Source: Bacillota bacterium (GTDB lineage: Bacteria; Bacillota; Clostridia; Acetivibrionales; JANLFN01). Taken from it: 64,000 nucleotides of DNA. The DNA lies in NCBI GenBank assembly GCA_023397675.1, contig JAEWTV010000010.1, forward strand, positions 1-64,000, in the 5' to 3' direction. The notes beneath the pieces were generated by a model that searched no databases, was not told the origin of the DNA, and saw only the letters and a list, made by a program, of their open reading frames with translations. Below are positions 9,220 to 17,209 of the stretch, one piece after another (positions within the stretch are counted from its first letter, which is position 1; the number at the start of each line of letters is the position of its first letter). A program made the translations under genes and the position numbers.

Positions 9220-9972
9220 TTATTTTGCGAACTCACAAGAACGAAGATCATTGGGATCTATTCTTGAAAGCGCAGCCATTTCTTCCAAGGTTGGCGGCAC
9301 AGTAATCGCAGCATTTTCAACATTTATATCAAATCCAGTATTAGCCTTTACTTCCTCAAGTGAAGATGTCGGATGTACTGATTCCAGCATCAGTCGTCCG
9401 CTCTCATAGGCAAACACGCATAGTGGTGTAACTATTTTGGAAAGATTTCCGCGCGTTGTTACAAAGTCCACCTTGGGCACAAAAGTTCTTTTATCATGCT
9501 TTGTTCTCCAAATAACAGCCTTGCGGGCAGTCGGTATAAGAACCGCACTTCCTGCGCCACCAGGCATTCTGACCTTTGGTTTATTGTAATCTCCAATAAC
9601 AGAAGCATTAATATTTCCTTCGATATCAAACTGTATTCCGCTCAGGAAAGCAACATCAAGTCCGCCTCTCATGGAGAGGTCAAAAACTTCCTGAAGTCCG
9701 AATAGGGAGCTCGCATTGTTGTGTAGTTCATTACCGGCCGATGAATAGCTGCTGTGTTTAACCGGTTTTGGATTAACCCCTCCGGGTATATTCAAATACA
9801 CCATATCAGGCGCATGGGTAGCTCTCGCCAACAGCATGGCTATCATGGGCATATGGGAAGCAACACCGTGAAAAACAGTATTTCCATTTCCTATTTGCCT
9901 GGCTAACACACAGGTCATTATATCCGATGGTCTTATTGAATCCGATTTATACTTGAATTGTATTGTGTTCAT
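9220..9972 (-). CDS. CoA-transferase-like subunit B (GctB/IpdB type)
   Basis: 250 residues, a class I CoA-transferase beta-type fold; it overlaps the A-subunit gene by four bases (ATGA), so the two form a complex. The region that in glutaconate CoA-transferase B carries the CoA-accepting Glu (a strand ending in Glu-x-Gly) reads MVYLNIPGGVNPKP here, with no Glu. That makes a normal transferase mechanism doubtful and recalls the IpdB-type subunits, which also lack it. Its place in the BMC operon suggests handling of an acyl-CoA or carboxylate formed by the pathway; the reaction is unknown. Confidence 0.75.
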   Translation of the reverse strand: MNTIQFKYKSDSIRPSDIMTCVLARQIGNGNTVFHGVASHMPMIAMLLARATHAPDMVYLNIPGGVNPKPVKHSSYSSAGNELHNNASSLFGLQEVFDLSMRGGLDVAFLSGIQFDIEGNINASVIGDYNKPKVRMPGGAGSAVLIPTARKAVIWRTKHDKRTFVPKVDFVTTRGNLSKIVTPLCVFAYESGRLMLESVHPTSSLEEVKANTGFDINVENAAITVPPTLEEMAALSRIDPNDLRSCEFAK

Positions 9973-10805
9973 ATACGCCCTCCTATCCTGGCGCCGGATC
10001 TGTCACTTTTTTCATAGCGTCCGAGGTAAGCATCCAATTCTTCTTTTACCGAGAGAGCTTTAAACAGCTTTACAGCATTTCTATCTATATCATAATGTGA
10101 CGGACATGAACACGGAGCAGCTCCCCTTGGAGCATGCACAACAGCAGTTACAAGAAAACCGGGTATATCTATATTTCCGGGATTGCTTACAGCTTTACTT
10201 GTCGGAACGATATTCTCTGCTGTAATAATAACCTTTTTAGCCGCCCTTGACATAAGCACATCTTCAAATTTAGGTCCCAGTATCCTTGAGTTTCCTTCGC
10301 AATCGGCTTCCTGAACATGTATAACCGCCACATCAGGGTTTAATGCCTTAACAACGGTAGTAGTGCCATTTCCGAACGGGTCCTGTATAACCTTAAAATA
10401 ATCATTCACCGTTAACAAATCACCTGCAACCAAACCTTTTACAGGCATGAAAGGCACACCCATTTGTCCGCCTCTAAGTGCGCAGATAACAGTGTAACAC
10501 GCATGTTCATTGGCCTTTACAATACCATTCTCCACAGCCTTACGGTAAAATGTTGCCAGGCCGAATTCAGTTTCATAGCTTATATATCCGGCATCAACAG
10601 ACGCAACACACCCTGCCAGGCAAAGCATGTCCACTTCCATGGCTCCTGCCGTTTTAACCAGTCTAAGCCCCTTTTTGTTTTGTCTTACCAATTCTCTTAC
10701 CATGGCCATAGGAGACCTGTGAAGGACATTTCCTCCAAAAGCGACCATATCCCCATCTTTTATTACAGATGCAGCTTCCAATAAGTTTTTACGTTTATCT
10801 ATCAT
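9969..10805 (-). CDS. CoA-transferase-like subunit A (GctA/IpdA type)
   Basis: 278 residues, class I CoA-transferase alpha-type. It begins with DGDMVAFGGNVLHRSPMAMVRELV, the usual Gly-rich start of the fold, and contains VQEADCEGN and KKVIITAENIVP, typical of glutaconate CoA-transferase A and IpdA. Ribosome site AGGTGA is present. It lies 10 bases after the flavoprotein gene and overlaps the B-subunit gene. Substrate unknown; within this operon a short-chain or methylthio acyl-CoA is the natural guess. Confidence 0.78.
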   Translation of the reverse strand: MIDKRKNLLEAASVIKDGDMVAFGGNVLHRSPMAMVRELVRQNKKGLRLVKTAGAMEVDMLCLAGCVASVDAGYISYETEFGLATFYRKAVENGIVKANEHACYTVICALRGGQMGVPFMPVKGLVAGDLLTVNDYFKVIQDPFGNGTTTVVKALNPDVAVIHVQEADCEGNSRILGPKFEDVLMSRAAKKVIITAENIVPTSKAVSNPGNIDIPGFLVTAVVHAPRGAAPCSCPSHYDIDRNAVKLFKALSVKEELDAYLGRYEKSDRSGARIGGRI

Positions 10806-10815
10806 ATAAAGTCAC

Positions 10816-12147
10816 CTACTTTGCAGCGTTACACGCTATATGAATTGCATCCCAAACACCGGCGAACGGAGGTGCATAGCATAAGTCCACCATTCCGAGT
10901 TCGTCTGTACTTAATTTACTGTGAATAGCTATTGCTATTGCATCTATACGCATTACGGCGCCTTTTGGCCCAGCTGCCTGCGCTCCTAAAATTCGTTTTG
11001 TTCCCTTTTCATATAAAAGTTTTATTGCTATAGGTGTAGGATTCGGATAATATGCCGGATGATCATTTGCGCTAACCATTACGGTTGAGTAGCTAACACC
11101 CAATCTTTTTGCATCATTCTCCGACATCCCTGTCCTTCCCATTTCCATGTCAAGTACCTTTATTGCTGCCGATCCGAGTGCACCAATAAATTTATCATGC
11201 CGCCCGCACATATTCCCTCCGGCAATTCTTCCGCATTTGTTTGCGACTGTTCCAAGCGCCAGGAAAGTGTTTTCTTCCATTCCCCTGTGGTATACGAGCG
11301 CACAGTCTCCTGCCGCCCAAACATCAGGTAAGCTTGCCCTGAGCTCTCTGTCCACAATAATAGCCCCATTTGGAGCCATTTGGATTCCTGTATCCTTTAA
11401 GAATGCTGTTGAAGGGCGGACACCTATTGCAAGAATAACCAGATCAGCCTTATACATGCCTTTATCTGTTTTTACCCCTTCAACATATTCCGTACCAATC
11501 AGTTCCTCAACCTTTTCACCAGTATGAATACTTACACCGTGTTTCTCAATCTCATTTTTAGCAAGCTCAGCCATTTCCGCATCAAAGGAAGCAAGAATAC
11601 GATCAGCCGCTTCTATGCAGCGTACATTTTTCTTTAATTCAACCATTGCCTCTACTACTTCAATACCGATATAGCCTCCGCCAACAACTATAACATCCTT
11701 TACACTGTTACTCATTACAGCTTCTTTTAAAGCAATTCCATCTTCTATATTTTTAAGCACATGTACTCCTTTAAGCCATGTACCGGGTATCTTTGGAATT
11801 ACTGATGCTGCACCCGTAGCAATCATCAGCTTATCGTAATAATCTATAACAAAATCTTCAGTATCAAGATTCCTTATAATCAACTTTTTAGAGTCGGGGA
11901 AAACCTTCACCACTTCATGATGGAGTTTGACCGATATACCCTGTGATTCGAACTGTTCCTTTGTCCTGGCAATCATCTTATGCCAGTCATTGTTAACATC
12001 GGATACAAAGTATGGTAAGCCGCAAGCACCGTATGAAATGTGAGAACCCTTCTCATATACAATTACTTCTGCAGTTTTATCGCTTCTTTTTATTTTTGAA
12101 GCCGCCGACATACCGGCAGCAACACCACCGATAATGATAGTTTTCAT
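10816..12147 (-). CDS. FAD-dependent NAD(P)H oxidase / CoA-disulfide reductase-like protein
   Basis: 443 residues. The N-terminus IIIGGVAAGMSAA is the FAD dinucleotide fold, followed by YGACGLPY whose single redox cysteine is C42, as in CoA-disulfide reductases and NADH oxidases. A second NAD(P)H fold is at VIVVGGGYIGIEV, then WAAGDCA near FAD, and a C-terminal dimerisation domain. It would either regenerate free CoA from its disulfide or reoxidise NADH using the Cys-sulfenate. In a BMC operon that cycles CoA and NADH either activity fits. It ends 10 bases before the CoA-transferase A gene. Confidence 0.85.
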   Translation of the reverse strand: MKTIIIGGVAAGMSAASKIKRSDKTAEVIVYEKGSHISYGACGLPYFVSDVNNDWHKMIARTKEQFESQGISVKLHHEVVKVFPDSKKLIIRNLDTEDFVIDYYDKLMIATGAASVIPKIPGTWLKGVHVLKNIEDGIALKEAVMSNSVKDVIVVGGGYIGIEVVEAMVELKKNVRCIEAADRILASFDAEMAELAKNEIEKHGVSIHTGEKVEELIGTEYVEGVKTDKGMYKADLVILAIGVRPSTAFLKDTGIQMAPNGAIIVDRELRASLPDVWAAGDCALVYHRGMEENTFLALGTVANKCGRIAGGNMCGRHDKFIGALGSAAIKVLDMEMGRTGMSENDAKRLGVSYSTVMVSANDHPAYYPNPTPIAIKLLYEKGTKRILGAQAAGPKGAVMRIDAIAIAIHSKLSTDELGMVDLCYAPPFAGVWDAIHIACNAAK

Positions 12148-12153
12148 TTTGAC

Positions 12154-13314
12154 TTAAATCCCCTTGTCTATTTGACTTATGGCTATTTCAGCGTCCTGCA
12201 AAGCCTGCTTAGCAGTTTTATTATTCTTAAATGCTTCAGAAAGCTGCTGATAAAGGTATCCAAGCTTTTCTCCACTGTTAGGCATCTTGGGCATAGGTTT
12301 TGCGAGGTCCCTTATCATTTCAAGATGTATTGAATACCAATTATATTTATCTTTATCAGCTTCATAAGATGATGCCCTTACAGGCGACCCTGCGTAGCCT
12401 CCGACAATACGGTCCGTTTCCTTATTTGATAAGCTTGCAAGGAAAGCATTAGCCTCTTGGGCCTTTTGTGATCTGGAATTAATGGCAAAGGACCATGTAA
12501 CATTCCAGGGTGTCCTAAAAGTCGCAAAACCAACATCATCCTTATATTCACACTTATCGTTCATTACCATTCCAAGCTGCCCGCCCCAGGTTACTGCAAA
12601 GACGGACTTATGCTTCTGAAAGGCAGTACATACTTCATCATTTCCATAATTCCCTGTATCCTCAGGTGCATAACTCCTGAGCGAAAGATATTTTTCAACA
12701 CCTGTAACAGCCTTTTCATTATTAAATACTGGCATTAATGTTACATCGTCAAAAATTTCTGAACCAGCATCGCGGATGTATGGAAGAACGTCAAGGAAAA
12801 TCTCGCTTGGATGCGCTTTTAGTACAATTCCTGTCATTCCTTTTTGTCCGTGTACTGCTTTGACAGCTGATATAAGTGCATCAGCAGAAACTATTTTGCC
12901 AAATTCTTTTTTAAGCACCTGCTGCACTACAGATTTACGGTATAATATAATGTGCCCGTCACAAAATGATGGATAAAGATAATCCTTTCCGTCAAACTGC
13001 AGTTCCTCACGCACCACCGGGAGAATATCATTTTTATCATACTTATCACTTTCCGGAAAACTGACTTCTTTAATAAAGCCTTTTTTAACAAAATCCCCGG
13101 ACCAAAGGTGTCCGGCTACCATTACAATATCGTAGTCGCGCTTGCCTTCGAAAGTTTCCATAAGCATGGAGTAATAACTGGCAAAGGGAATAATATCGAA
13201 TTTTATATCTATTCCTGTTGTTTTAGTGTAATTTTCAATGATACGATATTTGGGATCAACATAAACATCTACTGCCGGATCTCCTACTGCGAGTATATTT
13301 AAAGTCTTTGCCAA
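12154..13314 (-). CDS. Sugar-binding-protein (SBP family 1) homologue without signal peptide
   Basis: 386 residues from a TTG start with GGAGGTG seven bases upstream. The sequence is that of an ABC-importer extracellular binding protein: LNILAVGDPAVDVY, then FASYYSMLMETFEGKRDYDIVMVAGHLW, DGKDYLYPSF, WGGQLGMV and a helical C-terminus. It begins directly with the mature-like fold and has no signal peptide, lipobox or membrane helix. No permease or ATPase gene adjoins it. Lying between the shell pentamer and the flavoprotein in the BMC operon, it should be cytoplasmic, possibly a sugar-phosphate or metabolite binder or a cargo protein. Function not known. Confidence 0.75.
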   Translation of the reverse strand: MAKTLNILAVGDPAVDVYVDPKYRIIENYTKTTGIDIKFDIIPFASYYSMLMETFEGKRDYDIVMVAGHLWSGDFVKKGFIKEVSFPESDKYDKNDILPVVREELQFDGKDYLYPSFCDGHIILYRKSVVQQVLKKEFGKIVSADALISAVKAVHGQKGMTGIVLKAHPSEIFLDVLPYIRDAGSEIFDDVTLMPVFNNEKAVTGVEKYLSLRSYAPEDTGNYGNDEVCTAFQKHKSVFAVTWGGQLGMVMNDKCEYKDDVGFATFRTPWNVTWSFAINSRSQKAQEANAFLASLSNKETDRIVGGYAGSPVRASSYEADKDKYNWYSIHLEMIRDLAKPMPKMPNSGEKLGYLYQQLSEAFKNNKTAKQALQDAEIAISQIDKGI

Positions 13315-13331
13315 ATTATTTCACCTCCAGG

Positions 13332-13592
13332 TTATTTGCCGAACTGTGGTTCAAAGTCCAGTATTCCTACGATTAACGCGTCTATTGGTGAACTTTTATC
13401 CATTGCATGCTGTGTTGTTTCATCAGTAGTTACAAGCACCAACTCATCAATACCAGCACCAAGATTGTCCGCAGCAACAAAAACCTGGCTCTTATCACCG
13501 TATAACGGTTCAACCAGCAGAAGTTTATAACCAACCAGGTTTTGACACTTGCGTGTGGACACTACTGTTCCTTTTACTTTTCCAACAATCAT
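13332..13592 (-). CDS. BMC pentameric vertex protein (EutN/CcmL family)
   Basis: 86 residues, typical for the family. The start MIVGKVKGTVVSTRK and the later segments LLLVEP, FVAADNLGAG and LVLVTTDETTQ are the usual EutN/CcmL beta-barrel features. It caps the vertices of the polyhedral shell. GGGAGG precedes the ATG by about 10 bases. It is the only pentamer gene in the window. Confidence 0.93.
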   Translation of the reverse strand: MIVGKVKGTVVSTRKCQNLVGYKLLLVEPLYGDKSQVFVAADNLGAGIDELVLVTTDETTQHAMDKSSPIDALIVGILDFEPQFGK

Positions 13593-13599
13593 TGGGGTA

Positions 13600-14271
13600 C
13601 TACCTCCCGATCTGACTTACTATTTCCAGCTTGTCTCCCTGTTTAACAAGGAACGCATTTGCTTCATCAGTATCAATATGCATATCCAACCTGTAATTCT
13701 CACTGACCCGGACAGTAACATTATTAATTATTCCACCCCTGTTTCCAGGGACTACTACAGAAACCTTTTGTCCATTTTTAACACCGTACAAATCCGCTTC
13801 CTGGGGGGACATATGGATGTGTCTGTCGGCTAAAATGACACCTTCTTTTATTTCTATAGATCCTTGGGGACCGATAATGGTTAAACCCGGAGTACCTTTT
13901 ACATCTCCCGAATTTCTTACTTCGGTATTTATGCCAAGAATGCGGGCATCAGATGCCGCAACCTCAACCTGAGTATGCGGCCGTTCCGGACCTAATATCC
14001 TGACTTTTTCAATCTTTCCCCTTGGACCTATAATCGTTACTGCTTCATTTGCTGCAAACTGCCCGGGTTGGGACAAATCCTTAAAGTGTGTTAACCTGTA
14101 ATCCTTACCAAAGAGAGCTTCAACATGGTCTCTTTGCAAGTGGACATGACGGGCGGAAATCCCTACATTAACGTACCTCGGTGATGATAAGGCCATTTTG
14201 TGTCCAAGCTTACCTATTTCATCAACTACAAGGGTTGTAACAAATTTTATTAGTTCATTGTCTACTGCCAT
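13600..14271 (-). CDS. pduL: Phosphotransacylase PduL
   Basis: 223 residues. It converts acyl-CoA and phosphate to acyl-phosphate and CoA, recycling CoA within the compartment. The two PduL repeats show the zinc motifs ISARHVHLQ and LADRHIHMSP, with MHIDTDEANAF near the end. The first 20 residues (DNELIKFVTTLVVDEIGKL) can form an amphipathic helix, a likely encapsulation peptide as in other BMC-type PduL. It lies 7 bases upstream of the pentamer gene and 19 bases after a BMC-H gene. Confidence 0.93.
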   Translation of the reverse strand: MAVDNELIKFVTTLVVDEIGKLGHKMALSSPRYVNVGISARHVHLQRDHVEALFGKDYRLTHFKDLSQPGQFAANEAVTIIGPRGKIEKVRILGPERPHTQVEVAASDARILGINTEVRNSGDVKGTPGLTIIGPQGSIEIKEGVILADRHIHMSPQEADLYGVKNGQKVSVVVPGNRGGIINNVTVRVSENYRLDMHIDTDEANAFLVKQGDKLEIVSQIGR

Positions 14272-14290
14272 ATCCGCCCAACTCCTTCCT

Positions 14291-14728
14291 CTACTTTATT
14301 GAAGGAAGTATTTTTGCAACGTCTGCATGAGGGCGAGGTATTACATGAACTGCAACAAGCTCTCCAAGTCTCTGAGCAGCTTCCGAACCAGCTTCTGTAG
14401 CAGCTTTAACGGCTCCGACTTCACCTTTTATGATAACGGTTACAAGTCCTGATCCAATCTTTTCTGTTCCTACGAGTTCTACATCTGCTGCCTTCAACAT
14501 TGCATCTGCTGCTTCTATTGATGCTGTAAGTCCTCTTGTTTCAATCATTCCTATTGCTGACATTTTCTTTTCCTCCCTGTTTTTTGGTTTGTTTTCGCTA
14601 ATACTTTTATTTGAATTTATAACTTTCGTATTATCGCTGACTTTTACTGTCCCCAGATTTTTTTCTTTTGTCTGGGGCACCTTCTTATCTGTTATTGTAC
14701 TTTTCTTTTCATCTTTTCCGGTATTCAT
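14291..14728 (-). CDS. BMC-H shell protein with long hydrophilic N-terminal extension (dual start)
   Basis: 145 residues if started at the ATG at 14728, which has GGAAGGGA upstream. An internal ATG at 14563 (Met56) has a stronger GGGAGG site and gives a 90-residue BMC-H protein (MSAIGMIETRGL, then KIGSGLVTVIIKGEVGAVKAA). That short form is nearly identical to the gene at 15051-15323. The 55-residue extension is rich in Lys, Asn, Ser and Thr with no hydrophobic core, so it looks like a flexible linker. Both forms could be made, giving a shell hexamer with some extended subunits. If only the short start is used, the upstream codons are untranslated leader. Confidence 0.85.
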   Translation of the reverse strand: MNTGKDEKKSTITDKKVPQTKEKNLGTVKVSDNTKVINSNKSISENKPKNREEKKMSAIGMIETRGLTASIEAADAMLKAADVELVGTEKIGSGLVTVIIKGEVGAVKAATEAGSEAAQRLGELVAVHVIPRPHADVAKILPSIK

Positions 14729-14743
14729 GCTATCATTCCCTTC

Positions 14744-15046
14744 CTAAGACTTGACTGGAAAAAACTTTAGTATCTCGGGATGCGGGTTACTTATTACAAT
14801 TGCTACTTTTATCGGATTGACACTCATGCCTTCTCCAGCAGCATTGGCAGCTTCAACAGCAGCATTAACTCCTGAAGTCGTACCACCTACAATCAATGTA
14901 ACCATTCTTCCTCCGAGACGATTTTCCGAAGTCAGAAAATCTATATCAGCGGCTTTTTCCATTACATCAAGAAGGTATACGGCATTAGCATAAAAATTGA
15001 CTTCTACAACACCTATTGCATTATATAATGTTTTCTCATTTTGCAT
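14744..15046 (-). CDS. Divergent BMC-H shell protein
   Basis: 100 residues with one BMC domain: NAIGVVEVNFYANAVYLLDVMEKAADIDFL, then GGRMVTLIVGGTTSGVNAAVEAA and IVISNPHPEIL. It differs clearly from the two near-identical BMC-H copies, particularly in the pore-lining region (VGGTTSG in place of IKGEVG), so it probably forms a hexamer with another pore. There is only a weak ribosome site, and translation may be coupled to the preceding gene, which ends four bases before. Confidence 0.85.
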   Translation of the reverse strand: MQNEKTLYNAIGVVEVNFYANAVYLLDVMEKAADIDFLTSENRLGGRMVTLIVGGTTSGVNAAVEAANAAGEGMSVNPIKVAIVISNPHPEILKFFPVKS

Positions 15047-15050
15047 AAAA

Positions 15051-15323
15051 TCAGCCCAATGCCGGTAGAATCTTTGTTACATCAGTATGCGGACGTGGTA
15101 TTACATGAACAGCAACAAGTTCGCCAAGTCTCTGTGCAGCTTCCGATCCGGCTTCAGTAGCCGCTTTTACAGCTCCTACTTCACCTTTGATAATAACAGT
15201 AACGAGTCCCGAGCCAATCTTTTCTGTGCCTACAAGTTCCACATTTGCTGCCTTAAGCATGGCATCTGCTGCTTCTATTGATGCTGTAAGTCCTCTTGTT
15301 TCAATCATTCCTATAGCTGACAT
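15051..15323 (-). CDS. BMC-H hexameric shell protein (PduA/EutM-like)
   Basis: 90 residues, canonical: MSAIGMIETRGLTASIEAADAM, KIGSGLVTVIIKGEVGAVKAATEAG and HVIPRPHTDV. It forms the facets of the shell. It differs from the C-terminal 90 residues of the protein at 14291-14728 at only a handful of positions, so the two are recent duplicates. Ribosome site AAGGAGG. Confidence 0.93.
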   Translation of the reverse strand: MSAIGMIETRGLTASIEAADAMLKAANVELVGTEKIGSGLVTVIIKGEVGAVKAATEAGSEAAQRLGELVAVHVIPRPHTDVTKILPALG

Positions 15324-15360
15324 ACTTTTTTCCTCCTTAAATATTAATTATTTTAAAAAA

Positions 15361-15696
15361 TTACTCTTTTCTTAATGACTTAACCTTGACCTTTCCAATT
15401 TGAGCCAGCTTATCTACCCCATCAAATGGTCCTTCTATAACATGAGCTGTTATTTCACCGGGGGTAATATACTTTAAAGCAACCTCACGTGCTGTTTCAA
15501 TTGCAACTTTTACGTCAGAGACAGTTCCTTTGAATTTAACCTGTACCGTTAGAGGAATATGGGCTTTTGTATCTTTAGGGTTTATCGTATCTATTCCCAA
15601 TATTGTTATATCTGCGGTTTTGCAGGCTTTGTCCATTGCATCGAGAGCAACACTGTATCCGGCTACTTCCAGGAAACCTATTGCATAATCAAGCAT
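15361..15696 (-). CDS. Divergent BMC-domain protein with insertion
   Basis: 111 residues, first of the shell genes after the aldehyde dehydrogenase. The BMC fold is recognisable (YAIGFLEVAGYSVALDAMDKACKTADITILG, then VKFKGTVSDVKVAIETAREVA and TAHVIEGP) but there is a longer loop (about 37-50, INPKDTKAHIPLTV) and a basic C-terminal tail (KVKVKSLRKE). It may be a minor shell component or one facing a specific enzyme. It lies 11 bases from the dehydrogenase gene. Confidence 0.8.
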   Translation of the reverse strand: MLDYAIGFLEVAGYSVALDAMDKACKTADITILGIDTINPKDTKAHIPLTVQVKFKGTVSDVKVAIETAREVALKYITPGEITAHVIEGPFDGVDKLAQIGKVKVKSLRKE

Positions 15697-15707
15697 TCTG
15701 ATTCCTC

Positions 15708-17198
15708 CTAAATAATCCGGAAGCCGCCCTCAGCAAGAACACATCGCCTTTGCCTTGTAAAGCTCCGAGCAGATGTAAGTCCCTCTCCTGTTGGACCTGC
15801 TATCGTCATTGTAGCGTAACCCTCTCCTCCAAATCCGAAACCTGCCAAAGTTGAAAAGTTCTTAACAAAAATCGTTGTCTCAATTTCTTTTGCAAAAGCG
15901 GTTAAATTGTTAATATTTGTTGAAAACATTGATGCTGTATGACGGTTTCCGCTTTCTGCGGCAACAGCCATATTTATTGCTTCCTCAAGATTTCTGCATC
16001 TTACTATTGGAAGTACCGGCATAAGCTGTTCGGTCTTAACCAGAGGATGATCAAAAGGTACTTCACATATAAGTAAACGTACATCTCTTTTTCCTGTTAT
16101 TCCGATCTTCTCAAGCATTAATCCCGCATCTTTTCCAACCCATTGCTTGTTAGGGTGGTACACTCTTCTTACACTTGATGCACAGCCGCTGTTACACGGC
16201 TTTTCTTCATAGGTCAGAACAAGTTCTACAATCTGGTCTAGCTGAGCCTTATTAAGTAAATACGCACCTGATTCAACCATGTTATATATAAAATCATTTG
16301 CTACCTGTTCAAGAACAAATACTTCTTTTTCCGCCGCACAAATTATGTTGTTGTCAAAAGATGCTCCCAAGAATATCTGTTTTGCTGCGTGCTTAATGTC
16401 GGCAGTTTCGTCAACTATTACCGGCGGGTTTCCGGCACCTGCTCCAATTACCTTCTTTCCGGATTGAAGAAGCGAACGTACCATTGCAGTCCCGCCGGTT
16501 CCAACAAGGAGTCTGATTTTCGGACTTGAAGAAAGTACTTTTACCGTTTCCATACTTGGTTCTCTGACCATGGTGACAAGGTTTTCAGGCCCTCCGTTTT
16601 CAACTATTGTACGGTTGATCAGGTCTACTGCATATGCGCAACAACGCTTTGCAGAAGGATGTACGTTAAATACAACGCTGTTTCCGCCTGATACCATCGA
16701 TATGGAATTGTTTATTATTGTTTCTGTTGGATTTGTTGTTGGAGTTATAGCTCCAATTACACCAAATGGAGCAGGTTCGATAATCGTCAAACCGTCATCT
16801 CCTGATATTGCATGAGTCTGAAGGTCTTCTGGTCCCGGTGTCTTTTCTATAACCAATTGATGCTTCAATATCTTATCTTCGACACGCCCAAGCTTCGTTT
16901 CCTCATAAACCATTGCTGCAAGTTTATCTGTCTGAACCCTGCATGCTGAACGTATTGCAGTTATGATTTTTTCCCTGTCCTTGAGATGAAATTTGGAATA
17001 AAACAATTTCTGCGCCTGGTAAGCTGCATCAATGGCATCCTCAATTCTCTCGAAAACACCCTTCTGCCCTGATACTGGGATTGTACTTTCAGGAGTACTA
17101 TTGCCAGTTACATTTATTGTATTATTTGCAACTTCCGGACCAACTCTCTTTATGACTTCTTCAATTATTCGCTGTATATCCTGCTGATTGATTTCCAT
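15708..17198 (-). CDS. CoA-acylating aldehyde dehydrogenase (PduP/EutE type)
   Basis: 496 residues from the ATG at 17198 (AGGTGA upstream). A GTG at 17213 overlapping the aldolase stop would give 501. It oxidises an aldehyde with NAD+ and CoA to acyl-CoA. The N-terminus MEINQQDIQRIIEEVIKRVG is an amphipathic helix typical of encapsulation peptides, followed by a low-complexity linker. The catalytic Cys is in NNIICAAEK (C292 counted from the GTG), with TPTTNPTETIINN and GAGAGNPPVIVDETAD for the cofactor. Immediately downstream of the aldolase, it would take up the aldehyde that the aldolase releases. Confidence 0.93.
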   Translation of the reverse strand: MEINQQDIQRIIEEVIKRVGPEVANNTINVTGNSTPESTIPVSGQKGVFERIEDAIDAAYQAQKLFYSKFHLKDREKIITAIRSACRVQTDKLAAMVYEETKLGRVEDKILKHQLVIEKTPGPEDLQTHAISGDDGLTIIEPAPFGVIGAITPTTNPTETIINNSISMVSGGNSVVFNVHPSAKRCCAYAVDLINRTIVENGGPENLVTMVREPSMETVKVLSSSPKIRLLVGTGGTAMVRSLLQSGKKVIGAGAGNPPVIVDETADIKHAAKQIFLGASFDNNIICAAEKEVFVLEQVANDFIYNMVESGAYLLNKAQLDQIVELVLTYEEKPCNSGCASSVRRVYHPNKQWVGKDAGLMLEKIGITGKRDVRLLICEVPFDHPLVKTEQLMPVLPIVRCRNLEEAINMAVAAESGNRHTASMFSTNINNLTAFAKEIETTIFVKNFSTLAGFGFGGEGYATMTIAGPTGEGLTSARSFTRQRRCVLAEGGFRII

Positions 17199-17209
17199 CC
17201 TATAATCAC

